DNA of 64,000 nt from Serinus canaria (lineage: Eukaryota > Chordata > Aves > Passeriformes > Fringillidae), in the NCBI RefSeq assembly GCF_022539315.1, contig NC_066317.1, forward strand, positions 70,167,190 to 70,231,189. Reading direction: 5' to 3'. The notes under the pieces are model-generated. The model made no database searches. It had not been told where the DNA came from and saw only the letters and a program-made list of their open reading frames with translations. This document shows positions 1 to 11,516 of this stretch, one piece after another. Position 1 is the stretch's first letter. Every line of letters starts with the position of its first letter. The position numbers and the translations under genes were made by a program.

Positions 1-582
1 TTTACAGGAGTTTCGTCACCAAATCCCTGCCTTTCCCAGCTTAAAATCCACCAGGGATTGTCTGAAAAAGCTTTGATGAGGTGCCTTTAATTGGGCTTGG
101 AGTTCTGGAGGCATTACCTGGGATAAAGGCGAGGGAATTGCACAAAGAGGTCGGAAAAATTAATTTGGATTAAAATCTGACTCCTCTTTTTCACTTTTCC
201 CACAGCTTGGTGGAGCTGTGTGAAGTTTTCCCTTTATTCCAAGGGAAATTTTCCATTATTTTCCCAAAAAAAAAAAAAAAAAAAAGTGGATGTGTTTTGG
301 AAAGCCAAAATCATGGAAGAATGGAATTGTTTTAGTTGGAAAATCCCTGACCACCCCCTTGTCCCTGATGTGGGGACAGAGGTTTGGGCAAAGTTGGGGT
401 TCAGGAATTTTCTCTAACATTCCTTGGAGAGGTTTTGTGTTGGAAAGGTCGGGAAATGGAAGCGGTGTTCCCAAATGCGAACAATGGGAGTGAGTTAAGA
501 GCTGTAAATTTTTAAAAAACAAAATTCTCAAATGCAATTTTATCTTAAAAACAGGGCTGGAGCCATTTCTGGGTGAACACAA
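1..582. other. Single-copy noncoding stretch
   Basis: No gene recognised. Mixed-composition DNA with frequent short A and T runs and one 20-base A run at 266-285. The open frames crossing that run depend on AAA/TTT codons and have no recognisable protein features. Confidence 0.6.
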
Positions 583-1105
583 CCTGAGAAATAATTTATC
601 TTAATTAATTCAAATAATTTTTTTAAAATTTCTTTTAATTGGAAAATTAAGCCCAGAAAATCCCAGAGCTTTGACCCTCAGGGGTTATTTCAATAAACCT
701 GATTTTGGCCAAAAGTTGAGGTGGAATTTGTGACCCTGGCAAAAAAAAGGACGAAAATTCAGCCCTAATTAAAAAAAAAAAAAAAATTTGGTAGCCAAGA
801 AATTAATAGAAATAATAAATTAAAGAAATTATACATAAGTATTAATATGAGTAATCAATATATACATATATAAATGCATTAAAATATGGCTATTTTAAAA
901 TAAATATATAAAATATATTATGATAAAATATAATGTAGAATTAAATTAAAATAGATTATATGATAATAAATTATGGTATATATCATACATAAAATATATA
1001 ATACATGTAGAAAATATATATATATAAATAATAGAAATATATATGTATATATATATATAATATAAATAAATATAAATAAAAATAAATAAAAATAAATAAG
1101 AATAA
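583..1105. repeat. AT-rich low-complexity block
   Basis: Dominated by A and T, with ATATAT and AAATAAAT runs, a poly-A run near 770-786 and TATATA stretches around 1015-1065. Tyr/Ile/Phe-rich minus-strand frames here are composition artefacts. Confidence 0.8.
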
Positions 1106-1814
1106 GAGGCTGTGTGGCAATTTCCTTCTCGGGTGTTGCTCACGTGCCTCCCGTGACTCAGCCAAACATTTTTCCACCCGGTGGGGTCTGTCCATGATCC
1201 AACACCCATTTCCTAACGATTATCCCGAGGAAAACATAAATTTCCGGGGGGGGGAAGAGGCAATTTTGCAATCCTGTCCTGGCAGAGAGGTCAAGCACGG
1301 ACAGGGCAGCTCGGGAGGTGGTGACTGGGCAGAAAATCCTCTTTGGATCGTGCTGAAGCGGCCAAGGACAAGTTTGGACTTCTTGGGGAAGGCGACGGAG
1401 CCTGGGAAGCTCTGGGAAAGGTCGGGATTAAGAGCAGATAACGTGGATCCAAATCCTTGTAAACAGCAGGAATTTCCTCAGCCGGGCGAGGACAAAGCAC
1501 CCAGGGGTGGAATGGGGATGAGTTTTAAATCCTGGGACAGATGGGGTTTGGGGAATTTCCACCCTGCAGTCTGGGATACCTCCAAGGACAAATTGTCCTG
1601 GAAAAATTCAGCTGAGCTGTTCTGGATCCTCTCTGGGCTTGGAGCTGGATTTGTCTCTGGAGGAGGAGGGAGGAATTTTTTTGGTTTGGAAAGGTTTTCT
1701 TGTGCCTGCAGGAATTGGGGTTGAGAGTCCAAACTCCAGTTTAACCAACGGAAGTGGCCTGGGAGAACTTCCCGGGGATTTTGGGAATACCGTAGGATTG
1801 ATGTTCCCTTAGAA
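1106..1814. other. Single-copy noncoding stretch, GC-richer
   Basis: Abrupt shift from AT-rich sequence to ordinary GC-richer DNA with a G run near 1244-1252. The 176-residue plus-strand frame has no domain or splice context that I recognise. No repeat family identified. Confidence 0.5.
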
Positions 1815-2066
1815 CCATGGAATATCCTGAGCGGGAAGGGACCCACAGGGATCACGGATCCCACTCCTTCCCTGCCCAGGACAATCCCAACAACCCCACC
1901 CTGTCCCTGGGAGTGTTTTCCAAACTCTCCTGGAGCTCTGGCAGCCTTGGGAATGTGACCATTCCCTGGAAAGTTGTTCCAGTGCCCCACCACCCTCTGG
2001 ATGAGGAATCTTTTCCCGATATCCAACCTAACCCGCCCTGGAGCAGCTCCAGCTGTTTCTCCCTGG
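1815..2066 (-). mobile_element. CR1 LINE 3'-end fragment, antisense
   Basis: Reads as the reverse complement of an avian CR1 3' end. It opens with the inverted tail (ATGGAATATCCTGAGCGGGAA) and runs into the segment about failing to join at TTCCAGTGCCCCACCACCCT and GATATCCAACCTAACC, both typical of antisense CR1. It is more diverged than the other copies, so likely an older subfamily. No reverse transcriptase coding sequence is present. Confidence 0.75.
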
Positions 2067-3663
2067 AAAATTTAGTGTTTCCTACTCTTATTTTTTTTTT
2101 TAAGGAATATTTTCCTTGAGATGCTGAAAGCATCCAGGTGTTTTTCCTTTTCCCCCCATTTTTTTTTTCACAATATTTCAATGTTTTGGGTTTTTTTCCC
2201 CCCTTACTGAAGGTAAAAACCCTTTTTGTCTGGGCCTATCCCAGTAAATTATCCATAAAATTTCCATGCTGGAAATGGATTTTCCCTCATCCCTGAAGAC
2301 ACCAGGCCCAGGGCAGGAGATTTCCCCGTTTTTTTGGGGTTGTTGGGGATTGTTCCCTGCTGAGATCCAGAGGATTCGGAGCCACCTCGTGATGAGGATT
2401 GGGATTTGGCATCCAATTCCTGAGGGATTCATTCAGGGATTGAATTTAAAAAAAAAAAAAAGAGAGGGAAAAAATCATCCCGGATTGACACGGATCCATT
2501 TCTCAGCCATGAACCGGCAGAGGCACCCCCGGGAATCTTTCCTTGAGGAAAAAGCACCATTTTTTGTGGGATTTTGTGTTTTTTGGGTCAGGCCCTTGGC
2601 TGGTCTCCAATGCCAGGAAATTTTCCTGCTCTCCACCAGCTGGGATTCAGGCCAAGGACGTGGAGCTGCTCCCTGCTTGCTTGTGCTGGTGGAAAAAAGC
2701 TTCGAGGATGGATTTGAACTCCTGCAGGTGTTTAAAAAAGGAAAAAATTGGGATATTCCCTCTCTCCGGAGCCTCCAGATCCTGGATTTGTGTAGAGACA
2801 GTGGGAAAAAGAGGATCCGTGCTTACGGTGGGACAAATCCAGGGAAAGGTCGCGTTCAAAGGTGAATGATTTGGGATTTGCAGATTATTTCCACTTTTTC
2901 CAGTGGGGTTCAAGCCTGGCAGGAATCCTTGCTGTCCTGGCACAGCTGGGACAGTGGATTGCCCTCAGCCGAGCAGCCAAAAATTTGGGGTGCAGCATCT
3001 CCTTCCTCCAAGGCCTGGATGGGAATCTTGAAGGAAAACGGAATTTTTGCGGCTCCCCCCCGAGTTCCTCAGGGTTTTCTTCCTTCCCAAAGGATGATCC
3101 TGGAGCCGTTGCTGTTCCTGGGGAAGCACCTGGATCCGCTGGATGTGTAGGCATTAATTTGTGATTTTCACACATTTTTGGAGTGTTGGGGCTGATTTTT
3201 ACAACCCCAAATCAGCAAAAATTGGAGAGTCGGGGCCTTGAAATGTGAATTTTACAGGAAAGAGTCCAAGAAAAAGCCCGAAAAGAGATGAGCAGATAAA
3301 TCCTGACAGATCAGGACCTGCTGGAAGATCTGAGGGCTCAAGGGCTCCTCATCGAGGAACTCGTTAAATGCCAGATCCGTTCGCTGTCATTCCTGCTCCT
3401 GCTATTTCGGGATATGGGGAATTATCAGGGAAAAAAAAGGTCAGAAAAGCAAGGGTGGTTCTGGAGCGCTGCTGGAGCTGGGGCAGAGCAGCTCCAGGGG
3501 ATCCAATCCCACATCAGGAGCAACAGGCTTGTCCTGGGAAGCCTCCATGGGATCTGTCCCACCTGGACATGGATTTGGGATGAGTGTCTGGTCCCAGAAA
3601 TCCTGAAAAACCACGTCAGGGCTTCCATTTCCAACCTTCCTTCAGCTCCGCTACCAGGTCTGA
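2067..3663. other. Single-copy noncoding stretch
   Basis: Begins with T-rich runs (about 2088-2102 and 2158-2200) and has an A run near 2448-2461. Several 95-200 residue frames on both strands overlap one another with none standing out. No repeat or gene recognised. Confidence 0.5.
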
Positions 3664-3990
3664 GGCAGGGACAGCTCCCACTGTCCCAGGTGGATCCAAC
3701 CTGGCCTTGAACACTGCCAGGGATCCAGGGGCAGCCACAGCAAATCTGGGAATTCCAGCCCAGCCCCTGCCCACCCTCCCAGCCAGCAATTCCTTGCCCA
3801 GATCCCAGCCCAATCTCCCCTTTCCCAGTGGCAGCCATTCCCTGGCTCCTGTCCCTCTGTCCCTTGTCCCCAGTCCCTCTCCAGCTCTCCTGGAGCCCCT
3901 TCAGGGACTCTGAGGATTCCCTGGATTTTTCCCTTCTCCAAGGGGAACATTCCCAGCTCCCCCAGCCTGGCTCCAGAATCCTCTGGGCTC
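3664..3990 (-). mobile_element. CR1 LINE 3'-end fragment, antisense
   Basis: Contains the antisense CR1 block repeated across this window: CCCAGGTGGATCC, then GGCCTTG...CACTGCCAGGGATCCAGGGG, AATTCCAGCCCAGCCCC, and CTCTCCAGCTCTCCTGGAGCC. The extreme 3' tail is missing on the left. The body extends to the AACATTCCCAGCTCCCCCAGCCTGG segment. Typical 5'-truncated avian CR1. Confidence 0.9.
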
Positions 3991-4789
3991 TCTCCATGGC
4001 CAAAATCCCCTTTTCCTTTTTTGGGGACATTTTCCTTGTAGCTCAGCATGACCATGTCGGGGGTCCCTGCAAGCCCTCTCCCTTTGGTTTGGGGTTAAAA
4101 GGACTTTTCCAGGCCATCCCGACTGGGAACAGCCCTTTGCCTCCGGGCTCTCCCCACCAGGCCTCGGCCACCAGACCTGGCTTCTGCCAAGGTTCAGGAG
4201 ACCATTCCTGCTCTCTCCTTTTCTCCTGGAGCTGCTCTGACTCATCTGCACGGAGCAGACAAAACTTCCTTGGTCCCATTCCCACAGCAGCAACTGCCGC
4301 CTCTGGCTTGGCATCAAAAAGGCTCCGGAGGTGCTAAAATCCCACAGAACTGGCAGGGATTGGAGCCCAAAACTGATTTTTTTTTTTAGAGCTGGGTCTC
4401 TGTCTCTGCTCTGAGGCTCTGCCTTGTTGCTCCTGGCACGGGTGGGAGGCTCTGAAGGTTCCGAGATTGGGTTTTTTTGGGAAGCAAGATAAGAGGCTCG
4501 ATGTGTTGTGTCTCCCAGCTGGGTAACCAGGCTCCAAACAGACTCCATGGAATTGCTGTGGCTTTTCCTGCTCGCAGCGAGGCCGGGTCACTGAGATGAA
4601 CCTCATTCGATTTCTTGCCTCAGCTGAGGATGGAAAACTCATTTTCCCGGTTTTAGGGAGGGATGTGGTGATGGAAAGTGTCTCTGCTTCACCACCGGAT
4701 CTTCCCTTCTGTTTGGGGGGGGTCAGTGTTGAGGAGAATGAGGTCCTGGTCTGGCACAGGGATGGATGAATTCCAGGGATCTCCTGCCA
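3991..4789. other. Single-copy noncoding stretch
   Basis: No gene or repeat family recognised. TGACTCA (AP-1-type core) is at about 4229-4235. A T run sits near 4378-4389. Overlapping frames of 80-246 residues on both strands show no domain. Confidence 0.45.
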
Positions 4790-5055
4790 GGAGGGGACAG
4801 CTGAGGGGGAGGTTGGGCCCTGCACCCAGGGAACAGGGACAGGAGGAGAGGGAACGGCCTCAGGGTGGGCATCAGCAGGAATTTCCTCATGGAAAGGCTT
4901 GGGAAGCATTGGGAGTGCCCAGAGAGGTTTGGAGTGCCCATCCCTGGTGGTGTCCAAGGAATTCCTGGATGTGGCACTCAGTGCCAGGGTGGGCATCGGG
5001 CACAGCTTGGACGGGATGACCTTGGAGGGCTTTTCCAACCCCAGTGATTCCACGA
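4790..5055 (+). mobile_element. CR1 LINE 3'-end fragment, sense
   Basis: Sense CR1 3' region: AGGAATTTCCTCATGGAAAGG, then CCCATCCCTGGTGGTGTCCAAGG, GGATGTGGCACTCAGTGCCA, and the terminal CCTTGGAGGGCTTTTCCAACC followed by CAGTGATTCC. This is a different subfamily from the AACCCAAACCATTCC type that dominates the window; compare the copies at 26,479, 48,600 and 62,805. Confidence 0.88.
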
Positions 5056-5324
5056 ACCTTCGTGTGATCCACACATCATACCTGGGACATCCTGGCCTCC
5101 AAGATCCATCTTTTTTTGGTCATGGCCTCATCCCATGGCAGCATGGAAGGAGCAGTGGGGTTTGGAAGGGTCCCAGTGCCGGGTACATCCCATCCTGAGG
5201 GAACAGCACCGCACACCAATCCCGGATTGCTGAGACACCTTTGCTGTGCGAGGCCTTCTCAGAAAGGAGAGATCGGGATTTAGAGCTGGATCTAGACCTA
5301 GAAAAGACCAGGTTTTAGATTTGT

Positions 5325-5425
5325 GCAGCCTGGTTCAGTGGAAGGCGTCCCTGCCCGTTGCAGGAGCTGGAATGAGATGAGCTTTAAGGTCCCTTCCAAG
5401 CCAAACCATTCCATGATTTTTATTT
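5325..5425 (+). mobile_element. CR1 micro-fragment (3' ~100 bp), sense
   Basis: Only the last ~100 bases of CR1 are present: GTCCCTGCCCGTTGCAGGAG, then AAGGTCCCTTCCAAGCCAAA and CCATTCCATGATTT. Several other copies in this window are truncated at nearly the same internal point. Confidence 0.8.
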
Positions 5426-6214
5426 CAAGGTCACGGCCTTGTTTGGAAATCTTGCCACAAAGTAAGCGAGGAGAAAACTCTCCTAATTTATTCTCCCCTC
5501 ACTCTGAAGAGCAGTTTGTTTATTTTATTTTCTTTGGGTTTTTTTCTGCAGCCAACAACGCCAAACAAGGGGGGGCTTGAAGGCGCCTTTCCCCTGCTGG
5601 GGAAGGGATGGATCAGGGAACACCAGCAAGGAGAAGGTGAGGGAAGCAGCAGGAGCTGCTGTGCCCCAGCCAGAGCCTTGGAACCCTGCCCATCTCTGAG
5701 TAACACATCCAGAGTTATTTATTCCTGCCCAGAACCAGGACCTCCCACAGGAGCCTCCACGGAAAAGATTTGCAGGAATTCTGGAACCTTTGCCCTGCCC
5801 TGGGAGTCCATCCCATGGAGAGCTTGGCTCCTCCAGGTCCCTCGTGGCTCCCTGTTAGAATGAATTCCTTTTTTCCCCCCCTGTTTTAAATCCAAAGGGA
5901 TTTGGATCCCTCAGGAACACCTCAGCACTGGTGGGGAGCTGATTTTCCAGCACACGGGGAGGGCGTGGGGAGGTGTTTGCCAGGCTTGGATGGAGGTGGA
6001 GGATGGAGAGATCCAAACCTGGAAGAGACTCATCCGTGCAGAGCAGGGGAACAGCATCTGGAGCCAGTCACCCTCCCAGCTGTGCCTGGCTTCCAGCTGT
6101 GCCTGGATTCATCCCACAGGATGCTCAGCCCACAGAGAGGCAGGAAGGAGCTGGTGGAGTTGGGATGATGAGGACCGAGACCTGGGAGGGGGTTTGCTGA
6201 GCCATGGGCGGCTG
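5426..6214. other. Single-copy noncoding stretch
   Basis: Ordinary mixed-composition DNA between a CR1 fragment and the G/T-rich minisatellite. Short frames on both strands lack domains. Nothing else recognised. Confidence 0.5.
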
Positions 6215-8466
6215 AGATGGTGGTGGATGGTTTGGGTGGTGGAAGATGGTTTGGGTGGTGGTTGATGTTTGTGGTGGTGGTGGATGGTGGTTGATGTTTG
6301 TGGTGGTGGTGGATGGTTTGGATGATGGTTGATGTTTGTGATGGTGATGGATGGTTTGGATGATGGTTGATGTTTGCGGTGGTGATGGATGGTTTGGATG
6401 GTGGTTGATGTTTGCGGTGGTGATGAATGGTTTGGATGGTGGTTGATGATTGTGGTGGTTTGGATGGTTTGGAAGGTTTGGATGGTTGTGGTGGTTGTGG
6501 ATGGCTTGGATGGTGGTTGATGTTTGAGGTGGTGGTGGATGGTTTGGATGGTGGTTGATGTTTGTGGTGGTGGATGGTTTGGATGGTTGTGGTGGTTGTG
6601 GATGGCTTGGATGGTGGTTGATGTTTGTGGTGGTGGATGGTTTGGATGGTGGTTGATGTTTGTGGTGATGGATGGTTTGGATGGTGGTTGATGTTGTGAT
6701 GGTTTGGCTGGTTTGGATGGTGGTTGATCTTTGCAGTGGTGGTGGTGGTTGGATGGTGGTGATGTTTGCGGTGGTGATGGATGGTTTGGATGGTGGTTTG
6801 GATGTTTGTGGTGGTGGTGGTGGGATGGTTTGGATGGTGGTTGTTTGCGGTGGTTGTGGATGGCTTGGATGGTGGTTGATGTTTGTGGTGGTGGATGGTT
6901 TGGATGGTGGTTGATGTTTGCGGTGGTGATGGATGGTTTGGATGGTGGTTGATGTTTGCGGTGGTGATGAATGGTTTGGATGGTGGTGGATGGTTCAGAT
7001 GGTGGTGGATGGTTTGGATGGTGGTTGATGTTTGAGGTGGTGATGGATGGTTTGGATGGTGGTTGATGTTTGCGGTGGTGATGGATGGTTTGGATGGTGG
7101 TTTGGCTGTTTGTTGTGTGGTGTGATGGTTTGGCTGGTGGTTGCTGTTTGCGGTGGTGATGGATGGTTTGGATGGTGGTTGATGTTGTGGTGTGGTGGTG
7201 GTGGCTGGTTGGATGGTGGTTGATGATTGTGGTGGTTTGGATGGTTTGGATGGTGGTTGATGTTTGAGGTGGTGATGGATGGTTTGGATGGTGGTTGATG
7301 TTTGCGGTGGTGATGGATGGTTTGGATGGTGGTTTGGATGTTTGTGGTGGTGGTGGTGGATGGTTTGGATGGTGGTTGATGTTTGTGATGGTTTGGATGG
7401 TTTGGATGGTGGTTGATGTTTGAGGTGGTGGTGGATGGTTTGGATGGTGGTTGATATTTGAGGTGGTGGTGGATGGTTTGGATGGGGGTTGATGTTTGAG
7501 GTGGTGGTGGATGGTTTGGATGGTGGTGGATGGTTCAGATGGTGGTTGATGTTCAGGTGGTAGATGGTTTGGATGGTAGTGGTGGATATTTAGAAGGTGG
7601 TGATTGATGGTTCGGGTGATGGTTGATGTTCAGATAGTGGTGGCTGATGTTTAGACAGTGATGGTTGATGGTTTGGGTGGTGGTGGCTCATGGGTGGCTC
7701 ATGGGTGGTGGCTCATAGTAGTTGATATTCAGGTGGTGGATAGTTTGGGTGGTGGTGGATGGTTTGGGTGGTGGTGGCTGATGTTCAGGTGGTGGTGCTT
7801 TGGGTGGTGGTAGATGATGTTCAGATGGTGGCTGATGTTTAGACAGTGATGGTGGATGGTTTGGGTGGTGGTGGCTCATGGGTCAGGTAGGGGTTGATAT
7901 TCAGGTGGTGGATGGTTTGGGTGGTGGTGGCTGATGTTCAGGTGGTGGTGCTTTGGGTGGTGGTAGATGATGTTCAGATGGTGGCTGATGTTTAGACAGT
8001 GATGGTGGATGGTTTGGGCGGTGGTGGCTCATGGGTGAGGTAGTGGTTGATATTCAGGTGGTGGATGGTTTGGGTGGTGGTGGATGGTTTGGGTGATGGT
8101 GGTGGATGGTTTGGGTGGTGGTGGTGGATGGTTTGGGTGGTGGTGGATGGTTTGGGTGGTGGTGGCTGATGTTCAGGTGGTGGTGCTTTGGGTGGAGGTG
8201 GATGATGTTCAGGTGGTGGTGGTTGATGTTTAGACAGTGATGGTTGATGGTTTGGGTGGTGGTGGCTCATGGGTGAGGTAGTGGTTGATATTCAGGTGGT
8301 GGATGGTTTGGGTGGTGGTGGATGGTTTGGGTGGTGGTGGCTGATGTTCAGGTGGTGGTGCTTTGGGTGGTGGTAGATGATGTTCAGATGGTGGTGGTTG
8401 ATGTTTAGACAGTGATGGTGGATGGTTTGGGTGGTGGTGGTGGTTTGGATGGTGGTAGTTGATGAT
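6215..8466. repeat. GGTGGT/GATGGTTTGG minisatellite, 2.25 kb
   Basis: The plus strand is almost free of C. The left part (to about 7,540) is built of units close to GGATGGTTTGGATGGTGGTT followed by GATGTTTG(C/T)GGTGGT. The right part (7,560-8,466) switches to GGTTTGGGTGGTGGTGG, with a longer cassette recurring from GTTGATATTCAGGTGGTGGA at 7,721, 7,893, 8,046 and 8,284 (spacings 172, 153 and 238). Open frames such as His/Pro-rich minus-strand ones are artefacts of missing stops. The G-run density makes the plus strand a candidate for G-quadruplex or R-loop formation (inference). Confidence 0.95.
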
Positions 8467-9084
8467 TTGAACATTCCAGAGGACACCTGGAGCTGGCAGG
8501 GACCTCAGGGGACTGCCCCAAACCTTTGGGATGAGCTCCATGGTTGGGTTGGACTCCCCCACCATCCCAGCCGCAAACACACCCAAAAACCCAAATAAAC
8601 CAACCTCCCCCACCCCCTCCTTCCTCCCGCCCCGAACCCGCCCGCGGTGTCACCGCATGGGGCAGCTCCCCCCGAGGGATTCCTGGGAAGAGGAGCTGCT
8701 CCCGAATTCCCCAGGGATGAGGAGCCGATAACCCCGAGCCGGGAGGGCTCTCCCAGGTTTGGGGTTGTGTCTGTTCTCCCCGGGCACGGCCCTTATCTCT
8801 TATCTCGCGTGCGGTTTCCTTCCCCAGATGGAGCACAGCTGGGGCAGGAGCCTGATAAGCGGGGAGGCATTTCCCGCTCCCCAGTGCGGCTTGGGAAGAG
8901 GGGAGGGAGAGGGAAGGGGATCCAACGGGCCGAGCTCCCGCTGCGATTCCCGAGAAATCAATTAGACAGGGAGGGGAGGGGCCCTGGGCAAACCGCAGGA
9001 TTGGGAGGAAAACATCGCAAAAAGGGGGCTGAGGGAGGGGGTGTTGGAGTTGGGAGTGTGTGGATTTGCTCCTGGGAAGTGATC
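8467..9084. other. GC-rich, CpG-containing single-copy block
   Basis: Sharp change from the minisatellite to GC-rich DNA with several CpGs (for example around 8,625-8,650) and purine-rich runs near 8,890-8,990. No convincing frame. Contains the GATA/E-box cluster listed separately and the 13-mer AATTAGACAGGGA at 8,960-8,972 that recurs at 13,789. Confidence 0.6.
8720..8862. promoter_or_regulatory. Candidate GATA/E-box cluster
   Basis: Within 140 bases there are four GATA-type sites: GATAA at 8,727-8,731, TTATCT at 8,793-8,798 and again at 8,800-8,805 (7-base phase), and TGATAAG at 8,853-8,859. Two E-boxes lie between them: CAGATG at 8,825-8,830 and CAGCTG at 8,836-8,841. In vertebrates GATA1/TAL1-bound blood-cell enhancers combine these motifs. 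A functional role here is inference from motif density alone. Confidence 0.4.
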
Positions 9085-9435
9085 CCGAAAGATTCAGCAG
9101 GAGCTAGTCAGGAAAACCGGGGATTTAAGAAGCAGGCTGCTAATTAGGGAGATAGGAATGAGTGGCTTTGTTTGTAGATGTTCCCAAAATTTTCATCAGG
9201 AGTTGACAGGGAAAACTTGGGATTTGGGGAGCAGGCTGATAATTATGGAGAAAGGACACAGGAATGAGTGGCTTTGTTCGTAGAAGATGCTCCCAAATAT
9301 TCAGCTGGAGCTGGTAAGGAAAACTGGGGATTTGGGAAGCAGGCTGATAATTAAGGAATGAGTGGATTTGTTTGAAGGAGATGTTCCCAAAAATTTCATC
9401 AGGAGATAGTAGGGAACGCCCAGGATTTGGGAAGC
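9085..9435. repeat. ~100-bp tandem repeat, about 3.5 copies
   Basis: Units share GGGATTTGGG(A/G)AGCAGGCTG, then ATAATTA, GGAATGAGTGGCTTTGTT, and AGATGTTCCCAAAA(A/T)TTTCATCAGGAG. Unit length drifts because of small indels. Copies are visibly diverged from each other. Confidence 0.85.
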
Positions 9436-10659
9436 GGGGGACCACACTCATCCTGTGCTGAAAAATATAGGCCAGGGGTTATGGTCTGTGGTGGCAAAGG
9501 TTGGGAAAATCCACATTTGGAATCTCCTCAGCAATTTGGGAACTCTGGTAGTGTCAGATGGAGCATTTGGGGTTTTTTGTTTTGGTTTGGTTTGTTTTTT
9601 AACCAGGCTTCAGTTCCCTCCCAGAGTCTGGGAGGCCGGAATCCTCCATCCTACCCTGTTGGGAATATGTCCAGAGGGTGCTGTGTTCCTGCTGTTATTC
9701 CATGTGGAAGTGGGGCACGTGGGAAAAGCCTCTGGATGGACACTCAGCACGGGTTGCAGTTGGATTGAGGGATCTTCCCTCTTCTTCCTCCTTAGAGCGG
9801 GCAGATATTTTAAATAAAATAAATTTTTGGGTTCAGGTCCCTCTGTTCCCAGTCAGGTCCCTCCATTCCCAGTCACATTCCCAGTTTGGAAGTTTCCAAC
9901 TCCTGTTAGGAAGGAGAGAGGCATTTTTGGGATATGACTCCTTCGGGAGAGGGGCTGTTGCCGAAGGGGATTGTCCTCATGGGATGTCTCATCCCACAGA
10001 ATTTGGGGTTTTTGTGGAGAGCTGGATTAGGGAAAACTGGGCCTTGCCCTTGTCCTGCCAGGGTTGCTCCAGCAGAATTTTGGGAAGTTTTCTGCTGGCA
10101 CAAAGTGAGGAATGTGATTGAGGGTCTGTTGGACATCTGGTGATCCCAAATACCAAATTCCCACCTCCCAAACCAGCCTGAAGGGAAAATAGAGCTGGGA
10201 TTGGTGCCAGAGGAGTGGATCCCACTGTTGAGGGGTCACACCTGTCACCCTGAGCCCTCCTTCCCAAAAAAAGGGGAATGGAATCCCCATTTCCATGGGA
10301 ATTGTTCAGAGCAGGTTTGGGGTTTCCTCCTGTTTCTCATTCCCCTGGAAAGGTGCCATGGGAACAAGGGTGGGAGGGAGCTCCAGGACACCGGGAAGCT
10401 CCAAACCCTGTGGAGCTCTGGAGAGGAGAGAGCCTGGAAAAGAGGCCTCAGCTCCTGGGCTGAGAGCTGTGTCCCAGCAGGAATTCCAAAGATTTCCTTG
10501 GGCTCTGGAACAAGGTTTGAACTCCCACCCCAAGCTGGAAAATTGGGAAACAGCTCCATGGGACTGAGAACCTGGGGGACTTCCATGGATCAGCTTCTCT
10601 GCCATCCATGCGGGAATGATGGCCACGTGCATGGAAGTCCTCCCACGCCTAAACCTCTA
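9436..10659. other. Single-copy noncoding stretch
   Basis: No gene or repeat family recognised. A T-rich patch at about 9,570-9,600 (GGTTTGGTTTG) and near-duplicate short phrases around 9,835-9,880 (CAGTCAGGTCCCTCC) are the only local features. Frames of 75-154 residues overlap on all strands without domain content. Confidence 0.5.
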
Positions 10660-11516
10660 TCGTAATTCCCAAAATATCCTTCCAAGACTTCTCCTGTTGC
10701 ATCCACCCAGCTTGTAGGGTTTGTCCGGTCTGCTCATTTTCACTCTGAGCTTGTTCCTGATTCAATTCCCCTGGGACTTCCTCTAGGATCTTCCAAATTG
10801 TTCCTCTGAATTCCCTGAGAACTTTTTCCAGGACCTTCCCAACCTCTGGTGGGATGGTTCCTCTTGTTGAATTCACCTGGAAGTTTTCTTAGGATCTTCC
10901 AAATGGTTCCTCTTGTTAAATTCCCCTGGATCTTTTTCTAGGATCTTCCAAACTGCTCTTGGAATGGTTCCCCATGTTAAATTCCCCTTCCAAACTTTTC
11001 TTGGGATCTCCCAAGCCTCTTCATGGATGATTCCTCTTGTTTAATTCCCCTGGAACTTTTCCTAAGATCTTTTCTTAGGATCTTATCTTAGGATCTTCCA
11101 AATGCTTCCTCTGATTAAATTCCCCATGATCTTTTCCTAGGATCTTCCAAACTGCTCTTGAAATGGTTCCTCTTGTTAAATTCCCCAGAAACTTTTCCTA
11201 GGATCTTCCAAGCTTCTTCTTGGATGATTCTTCTTGTTAAATTCCCTAAGAATGTTTCCAAGGATCTTTTCTTAGGATCTTCCAAATGGTTCCTCTGATT
11301 AAATTCCCCTGGATCTTTTTCTAGAATCTTCCAAACTGCTCTTGGAAAGGTTCCCCTTGTTAAATTCCCCTGAAGCTTTTCCTAGAATCTTCTGAGCTTC
11401 TTGGAATGGTTTCCCCTTGTTAAAGTCCCCTGGAACTTTTCCTAGGATGTTCCAAATGGTTCCTCTGGTTCAGTTCCCCTAGAACATTTCCTAGGACTTT
11501 CCAAAGCCTGCTTGGA
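10660..11516. repeat. Higher-order minisatellite of 49-, 61- and 13-bp units
   Basis: Every unit starts near AGGATCTTCCAA. Three unit classes alternate: 49-bp units (AATGGTTCCTCT...CCCCTGGATCTTTTTCT), 61-bp units of two subtypes (AACTGCTCTTGGAATGG and AAGCTTCTTCTTGGATGA) and short 13-bp units (AGGATCTTTTCTT). The order 49-61-61-(13) recurs about four times, giving a higher-order period near 185-195 bp. Confidence 0.9.

Noticed and set aside
7688..8613. His/Pro-rich minus-strand frames as a repetitive protein
   Set aside because: Explained by the C-poor GGTGGT minisatellite, which lacks stop codons on the complement.
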